NCBI GenBank assembly: GCA_030018935.1
Contig: JASEGZ010000010.1
Coordinates: 1 to 44,932 of the forward strand
DNA: 44,932 nt
Direction: 5' to 3'
From: Syntrophales bacterium
Lineage (GTDB): Bacteria > Desulfobacterota > Syntrophia > Syntrophales > CG2-30-49-12
Part shown: one piece after another, positions 40,086 to 44,932 of the stretch
How the letters are laid out: every line of letters starts with the position of its first letter
Position numbering within the stretch: position 1 is the stretch's first letter
Translations under genes and position numbers: made by a program
The notes under the pieces: generated by a model
The model's input: only the letters and a program-made list of their open reading frames with translations
What the model was told of the DNA's origin: nothing
The model's database searches: none

Positions 40086-41076
40086 AAGTATCGTGTTGTT
40101 TTTGCTCTATGCGTCTCCTCTATTTTTCTGTATCCCCTCTGTCTTTTTCGGTCCGTATTCTCTCACCCCTTCAGAAATAGTAGGTCTGATAGGGAAGAGG
40201 ATCATCTGCTCCGGCCAATCTGTTGCAGAGCAGGCTATCCTGTTTGACATCAGATTGCCGAGGATTATTCTTGCCCTTCTCACAGGGTGTGCGCTCTCAG
40301 CATCGAGTGCATGCTTTCAGGCGACCTTCAGAAATCCCCTGGTAAGCGAGTATATCCTGGGGATATCCGCCGGAGCAGCATTTGGCGCAAGCCTCTCCAT
40401 TGCTACCCTGGGTGACAAACTCCCGGTTCAATTGATGGCCTTTGCAGGGGGCATCGCCGCTGTTCTATTGACCTACGGTATGGCGAGGATCAGAGGAGAG
40501 ACTCAGGTTCTTTCTCTCGTCCTGGCAGGGATTATAACAAATGCCGTTTTTACCGGAGGAAACTACATCATCAGGTACTTTGCCGAACCGGAACAGTTGC
40601 ACGTACTTATCGTCTGGCTTATGGGCAGTTTTTCGGCTGCCTCATGGAAAGACGTATCGTATTCAGGGCCGTTTGTTATAGTCGGAACATTCCTTTTATA
40701 CTTATTGCGATGGCGATTGAATCTCCTGTCAATGGGCGATGAGGAGGCAAAGGCATTCGGCGTGAACACGGAAAAGATGAAGCTGGTGCTGCTCGGTACT
40801 GCAACCCTTGTGACAGCGGCGGCAATCAGCGTGGTGGGCATAATCGGCTGGATCGGCCTGATGGTGCCCCATATTGTGAGGTTGCTCATAGGCAGCGATA
40901 ACCGCAGGGTCTTGCCTGCTTCAGCAACGTTCGGTGCGGCGCTGATGCTTATTGCGGACGATGCAGTAAGGATGGCTAAGGGCGTTGAACTGCCGGTTGG
41001 CGTGCTCACGACTATAATCGGTGCGCCCTTCTTTGCCTATCTTATCAGAAAGAGCAGGGGTGGTGTATGGGAATGA
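40069..41076 (+). CDS. FecCD/BtuC-family ABC permease
   Basis: A 335-residue inner-membrane permease with about ten helices. Family stretches are RLPRIILALLTGCALSASSACFQ, NPLVSEYILGISAGAAFGASL, GIIGWIGLMVPHIVRLLIGSDNRRVLPAS and ELPVGVLTTIIGAPFFAYLIRK, the last two forming the ATPase coupling and exit regions. Works with the binding protein before it and the ATPase after it (10-base overlap). It moves a metal complex from periplasm to cytoplasm. Confidence 0.93.
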   Translation: MTRKTKSIVLFLLYASPLFFCIPSVFFGPYSLTPSEIVGLIGKRIICSGQSVAEQAILFDIRLPRIILALLTGCALSASSACFQATFRNPLVSEYILGISAGAAFGASLSIATLGDKLPVQLMAFAGGIAAVLLTYGMARIRGETQVLSLVLAGIITNAVFTGGNYIIRYFAEPEQLHVLIVWLMGSFSAASWKDVSYSGPFVIVGTFLLYLLRWRLNLLSMGDEEAKAFGVNTEKMKLVLLGTATLVTAAAISVVGIIGWIGLMVPHIVRLLIGSDNRRVLPASATFGAALMLIADDAVRMAKGVELPVGVLTTIIGAPFFAYLIRKSRGGVWE

Positions 41077-41840
41077 TTCGGATCAAAGACCTCTGTTTTT
41101 CCTATGACCATAGTAAAGACGTACTGAAACATATAAACCTTTCTATCGGGAAGGGAAGGATTATTGTGCTTTTGGGGCCGAACGGGAGCGGTAAAACAAC
41201 CCTCCTGAAATGCATCAACGCAATCGTGAAACCGACTTCCGGACATATCTATGTAAACGGCACAGACATGAGTTGCATGAAGAGACATGAAATTGCACAA
41301 CGGATATCCTATGTGCCTCAGGACCACAAGACGTCTTTCCCCTATACCGTACTTGAGTTTATCCTTTTGGGGAGGGCGCCTTATATCGGGATATTTTCAG
41401 TACCGGGCAGAAAAGATATTGAGAGGTGTAATGAGGTATTGGATTCTCTAGAAATACACAACTTGTCTGATAGCCTGTATACTGAAATAAGCGGCGGGGA
41501 AAGAAAATTAGTCATGATAGCAAGGGCATTGTCTGCATCTCCCGAAATTCTCCTTCTCGATGAGCCAACCGCTCACCTCGACATAAAACATCAGGCAGAG
41601 GTCTTAAGGGTAATCAAGACCATGGTCCGTGACAGAGGAACGACAGTGCTTATGACCCTTCATGACCCGAATCTTGCCACACTCATTGCAAACAGAGTGA
41701 TGCTGTTAAGGGACGGGGAACTATTGAATGAAGGAAACCCGAAAGAGATCATCACACGTGATAACATAAAGAGGATATATGATTGCGAAGTCCTGACCTT
41801 TGCATATCAGGATATGGTGTTTATATACCCGGAAACATAA
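41067..41840 (+). CDS. ABC transporter ATPase, BtuD/FecE type
   Basis: A 257-residue ATPase. Walker A is GPNGSGKTT (37-45), the Q-loop is YVPQDHK, the signature is ISGGERK (141-147), Walker B is ILLLDEPTAHLD (161-172), and the switch His is in LMTLHDPNLA. Powers the FecCD-type permease it overlaps. Sequence style is that of iron-complex/cobalamin importers. Confidence 0.93.
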   Translation: MGMIRIKDLCFSYDHSKDVLKHINLSIGKGRIIVLLGPNGSGKTTLLKCINAIVKPTSGHIYVNGTDMSCMKRHEIAQRISYVPQDHKTSFPYTVLEFILLGRAPYIGIFSVPGRKDIERCNEVLDSLEIHNLSDSLYTEISGGERKLVMIARALSASPEILLLDEPTAHLDIKHQAEVLRVIKTMVRDRGTTVLMTLHDPNLATLIANRVMLLRDGELLNEGNPKEIITRDNIKRIYDCEVLTFAYQDMVFIYPET

Positions 41841-41876
41841 GGTTAACTCAGGGGCTATAAAAAGGAGTGCAGCAAA

Positions 41877-42848
41877 ATGCCTATAAAAAACGAAGAGATA
41901 CTACGGTCTATCAATAAAAAGGAGGTGGAGTTTATTCAACGGAGGGTAAGGGTGGATTATGACAATAGACTCCAGATCCCTTTGAGCTTTACTTACCAGA
42001 ACAGGGAGCACAAGGTGACAGGTCTCTTGGGCACCTTTAAAGGTGATTTGTCATCCAGGGATATTACCTATCTTGTGAAGACCCAGGATAAGAATGTATA
42101 CCTGCTTTATCTCCATTTCCATGATTCTTCGCCCCAGAGTCTTCTGTCTCCATGCCATTGGATATTGGGCTTTCGGGTGTTGAGGGATGAGGAACTGATG
42201 TTCTTTTTTAGGGAGGAGAGGAAGATGCTGGTTAATATGGAATTAAAAAGGGTAGCTGATTTCCACGGGCATCTCTGCCCTGATCTTGTGATCGGGTGCA
42301 AGGCCTATGAAGTGGCTTTTGAGATACTATCTCGGAAGGAGAACTTAGATGGCGGGCTCATCGTTATCGCCGAGAACACAACGAGCGCCATTGATGCCAT
42401 CCAGTGCCTTTCAGGATGTACTCTTGGAAATCAGAGGCTGAAAATCCATGACTTCGGCAAACACAAGTACACATTCCTCAATAGCCGAACAGGGCTAGGG
42501 GTAAGGCTATCCTTAAGAGAGCAGAGTTTCAGGGATGAACCACAGCATATTGAGTTGGAGGAGAAGGCTAAGAAGGGGGAGGCAACGGTGGAGGATGTTA
42601 CCTACCTTCAGAGCCTGCTCGATGATAGGGTAAAGAGGCTGTTTTCTCTCAAATACGACGAACTCTTTGAGGCTGTGATGACAACGAGGAAACCACCCCG
42701 GACCGAGACATTTACTGACTTTGCCCAATGTCACCACTGCGGGGATCTGGTGCTGAAGTCAAAACTTGTAAACATTGATGGGCTTTTTCTTTGCAGGCAA
42801 TGTTCTTCTTGTTTGATTCGGTCTTCTACTGATGGTACCCATCATTGA
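41877..42848 (+). CDS. FmdE-like protein with N-terminal extension and C-terminal zinc ribbon
   Basis: A 323-residue cytoplasmic protein. Residues 1-120 are an extra domain I do not recognise. The FmdE core follows: VADFHGHLCPDLVIGCKAYE (126-144), AIQCLSGCTLGNQRLKIHDF and FLNSRTGLGVRL. A zinc ribbon closes it (Cys285, Cys288, Cys306, Cys309). FmdE was named from a molybdenum formylmethanofuran dehydrogenase operon, but the family is wider and its biochemistry unsettled. Behind an ABC metal importer it could receive or sense the metal; nickel is inferred from NikR and CooT, molybdenum or tungsten remain possible. AAAGGAG precedes the start. Confidence 0.85.
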   Translation: MPIKNEEILRSINKKEVEFIQRRVRVDYDNRLQIPLSFTYQNREHKVTGLLGTFKGDLSSRDITYLVKTQDKNVYLLYLHFHDSSPQSLLSPCHWILGFRVLRDEELMFFFREERKMLVNMELKRVADFHGHLCPDLVIGCKAYEVAFEILSRKENLDGGLIVIAENTTSAIDAIQCLSGCTLGNQRLKIHDFGKHKYTFLNSRTGLGVRLSLREQSFRDEPQHIELEEKAKKGEATVEDVTYLQSLLDDRVKRLFSLKYDELFEAVMTTRKPPRTETFTDFAQCHHCGDLVLKSKLVNIDGLFLCRQCSSCLIRSSTDGTHH

Positions 42849-42920
42849 GGTAAGAGAGGAGAGCAAAAGCCTGGGGGATCGGACTAAAGGCATAACATCA
42901 TCTGATACAGGAGGACCGAG

Positions 42921-43955
42921 TTGAAGAAGATCCCAAATCCTCAGACTGGCTTTGAGCCAATAAATCAGATAATCAGAGGATACATCCTCACACAGGTATT
43001 GTCCACTGCGATGAGATATGGGATATTCTCCAGGCTTGATAAGCCAAAGAGTGCATCTATACTGGCAGAGGAGATATCTACAGAGCCGGCAATAACGGAG
43101 AAACTCCTTGAAGTCCTGGTCTCTCTCGATCTGATTTCAAAGGCAGATGGGGGATATGTTAATACTGACTTAGTTCGATCCTTCTTTGTGAAAGACAGCA
43201 TCTTCTATCAGGGAGATCTGATAGATTTCGTGGTAGATAGCTACCCGTTGTGGTCTCAACTTGACCAGGCCCTGAGGGATGGACATTTACGCAATTCGGT
43301 GAAAGGTAAAATGAAAGATACCTTCGATAGAAGGTTTATCATGGCCTCAGCCGAAGCGAGTATAAGGGGGGCGTTGCAGGATATTGTTGAAGTGATAGCA
43401 GGGCTTTCCGAATTCAAAGATGCTAAACGGCTTCTGGATTTGGGAGGTGGGCATGGACTTTATTCCATTGCATTTGCTCAGAGAAATCTCTCGCTTCAGG
43501 CTGTTGTCTTTGATCTGCCTCCAGTACTGGAAATAAGCCGGAGGTTCATTAAAGATTATGAAATGGAGGGACGGGTCAGTGTAATGGCAGGAGATTATCT
43601 TAATGATGATCTGGGAAGTGGATACGATCTCATTTTCATATCCCATTCACTCTTCTACCAACCTCGAGAGATCCTTGAAACTCCTCTGAGGAAGATATAC
43701 CGTGCATTAAAGGAGAAAGGAGCGCTTGTTATCAATCATTGGGTTCGCCAGAAGGACAGGAATTCTCTTATTTCTTCTCTCTGGGATCTTCGGTTGACCC
43801 TTCTCGGCAGTCCCCATTACCTCTATTCAAAAGAAGAATATCTTGATTTGCTGAGAAGATGTGGATTTGTGGAAAAAGATATTCTTCATCCCACCACTTC
43901 ATCGAGTCCAGCAGAAATTATTGTAGCGAGGAAGGATGGAGGAGAGAAGGAGTGA
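42921..43955 (+). CDS. SAM-dependent O-methyltransferase with winged-helix dimerisation domain
   Basis: A 344-residue enzyme of the hydroxyneurosporene/acetylserotonin O-methyltransferase type. Residues 20-95 form the winged-helix dimerisation domain (AMRYGIFSRLDKPKSASILA, KLLEVLVSLDLI). The SAM loop is RLLDLGGGHGLYS (170-182), then VVFDLPPVLE and LIFISHSLFYQPREIL. The start is TTG after AGGAGGA. It closes the importer operon. It could modify a metal-binding small molecule on import or synthesis, but it could also be an unrelated passenger; no substrate is visible. Confidence 0.87.
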   Translation: MKKIPNPQTGFEPINQIIRGYILTQVLSTAMRYGIFSRLDKPKSASILAEEISTEPAITEKLLEVLVSLDLISKADGGYVNTDLVRSFFVKDSIFYQGDLIDFVVDSYPLWSQLDQALRDGHLRNSVKGKMKDTFDRRFIMASAEASIRGALQDIVEVIAGLSEFKDAKRLLDLGGGHGLYSIAFAQRNLSLQAVVFDLPPVLEISRRFIKDYEMEGRVSVMAGDYLNDDLGSGYDLIFISHSLFYQPREILETPLRKIYRALKEKGALVINHWVRQKDRNSLISSLWDLRLTLLGSPHYLYSKEEYLDLLRRCGFVEKDILHPTTSSSPAEIIVARKDGGEKE

Positions 43956-44027
43956 ACTAAATCATTACAGTAGCGATGGAAGGGGGTGACAGGGGGTAAG
44001 TAGGAGAGAACAGAGCGAAAAGAGAAA

Positions 44028-44069
44028 GGGAAGGCAGCCGCCACGGGTAATGGAACAGGCTGCCTTCCC
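44028..44069 (+). terminator. Strong 12-bp hairpin between methyltransferase and second receptor
   Basis: GGGAAGGCAGCC (44028-44039) pairs perfectly with GGCTGCCTTCCC (44058-44069) around an 18-base loop. No U-run follows, so it may be a factor-dependent terminator, an mRNA-stabilising stem or part of a structured leader for the receptor gene 135 bases further on. Confidence 0.5.
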
Positions 44070-44203
44070 CGGAGAACGGCAGAGGATTCTACCGAGCCCT
44101 TTCCTTTTATAGCAGAAAAAGGGGGTATTGTCAATGGTAGTTTCCTCTGTCTTCAGGTTAAGTGCTTAAAGTTATTCGAGAATGAAGAAGAGGAGGTTTT
44201 GGA

Positions 44204-44932
44204 ATGAAGAGGGTAAAGTCAGTTGTTGTTTTAGTGAGTATCATGAGTCTTGTCTTCTCGCAGGTGGGCTGGGCAGAGGAGAAAGAGAAAGAAGTCACAA
44301 AGCTGGAGGAGATTGTGGTGACGGCCCCACCGACAGAAGCAGTGCCGCCTGCCGCCAGGGTCCCGGCAGTAGTGGAATCGATCACTAAGGAGGATTTTGA
44401 AAAGAGAAATGTAGTGGGTACCGACGACATTCTTAGATACCAGCCAGGATTGCATGTGAGAAAACTCATACCCGGCAGTAGCAGCAATCTTTCCATCAGA
44501 GGAACTCACAACCAGACGTCAGGAAGAACTTTAGTTTTGGCAGATGAGATGAGGCTGAGCAATTATTTAAGCGTGGCGGCCGGGCCCAAATGGAGCCTGG
44601 TGGCGCTCGAGGAGATCGAACGGGTTGATGTGATTTATGGACCTTATTCCGCATTATATAGCGGCAATGCCTTCGGAGGTGTAGTATTCATCACAACCAG
44701 GCTTCCTGAAAAAAGGGAAATTTCAGCCAACACATCATACATGTATCATAATTTCAAAGCGTATAAGAGCGACTATGATCTTGACGGTTATACGACACAC
44801 CTCTCTTACGGTGACAAGTTTGGCAAATTCCGAATCTTTGGCCTATTCGATAGATTGGAAAATGAGTCACAGCCGATCTCGTTCTTTGCGAAATTAAAAA
44901 AGGATGGCGCCGCCCCTGTAGGTAATCCAGTA
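44204..44932 (+). CDS. TonB-dependent receptor, cut by the window end
   Basis: The first 243 codons of a second receptor. Signal peptide MKRVKSVVVLVSIMSLVFSQ ending VGWA, then TonB box EEIVVTA and plug domain (VESITKEDFEKRN, ILRYQPGLHVRK, SNLSIRGTHNQ, EEIERVDVIYGPYSALYSGN, AFGGVVFITT). The signal peptide, TonB box and ribosome-site region are close copies of those of the receptor at 36968, so the two are duplicates that have since diverged. A Pro/Ala-rich insert (APPTEAVPPAARVPAV) follows the TonB box. The barrel lies outside the window. Confidence 0.9.
   Translation, partial: MKRVKSVVVLVSIMSLVFSQVGWAEEKEKEVTKLEEIVVTAPPTEAVPPAARVPAVVESITKEDFEKRNVVGTDDILRYQPGLHVRKLIPGSSSNLSIRGTHNQTSGRTLVLADEMRLSNYLSVAAGPKWSLVALEEIERVDVIYGPYSALYSGNAFGGVVFITTRLPEKREISANTSYMYHNFKAYKSDYDLDGYTTHLSYGDKFGKFRIFGLFDRLENESQPISFFAKLKKDGAAPVGNPV

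Noticed and set aside
44000-44110. Structured leader before the second receptor considered as a cobalamin or nickel/cobalt riboswitch
   Set aside because: No B12-box-like sequence and no convincing match to a metal riboswitch by eye. An Rfam covariance-model scan would decide; a significant hit would reverse this.

Overview
The window reads like the genome of a strictly anaerobic, Gram-negative member of the Desulfobacterota (old Deltaproteobacteria), plausibly a Syntrophus/Smithella-type syntroph. This is inferred from the mix of genes: the futalosine route to menaquinone, a periplasm-facing Hmc-type redox complex, alicyclic/aromatic acyl-CoA degradation genes, a nickel-uptake locus with TonB energisation, and many short intergenic repeats. 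No rRNA, tRNA, CRISPR array or insertion sequence was seen.

Positions 1-7.5 kb hold menaquinone genes: a fused MqnE-MqnA protein on the minus strand, diverging from an operon of MqnP-type prenyltransferase, UbiX and UbiD. A bacterial deoxyhypusine-synthase homologue follows, then a minus-strand pair (TrmO-like protein and a small membrane protein). MqnC lies apart at 12.4-13.5 kb, next to gltX. Between them (7.7-12.3 kb) are a flavodoxin and a damaged Hmc-type operon. There a sigma-54 activator has been joined in frame to the tail of a multihaem cytochrome. Intact HmcB-, HmcC- and HmcD-like genes follow, then stubs of a CGGC-domain protein and a response regulator.

Positions 15.2-30.6 kb hold a TetR regulator and a long same-strand acyl-CoA cluster. 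It contains a BadI/MenB-like ring hydrolase, a BadH-like dehydrogenase, a BadK-like hydratase, two PimC/PimD-like pairs of acyl-CoA dehydrogenases, two amidohydrolase-family proteins, a PHP-domain protein, a biotin-dependent carboxyltransferase and an unusual B12-type acyl-CoA mutase large subunit. The set fits beta-oxidation-like cleavage of a cyclohexanecarboxyl-CoA-type ring. The CoA ligase, thiolase, ETF, biotin carrier and mutase B12 subunit are not in the window, so the real substrate is open.

Positions 30.8-44.9 kb begin with a secreted beta-propeller and a second chimeric gene (SPFH protein joined to its zinc-ribbon partner). A metal-uptake locus then runs to the window end: nikR with a strong promoter, tonB, exbB, exbD (split by a toxin-antitoxin pair), an ATC-hydrolase-family protein, a CooT-like nickel protein reading in frame into a TonB-dependent receptor, a substrate-binding protein/permease/ATPase ABC importer, an FmdE-like zinc-ribbon protein, an O-methyltransferase, and a second receptor cut by the window edge. 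NikR plus CooT point to nickel; the methyltransferase and receptors suggest a chelated form of the metal.

Two patterns cross the regions. First, several genes look like products of internal deletions that kept the reading frame. Second, 7-bp-periodic repeats sit at gene 3' ends and in some cases supply the stop codon.
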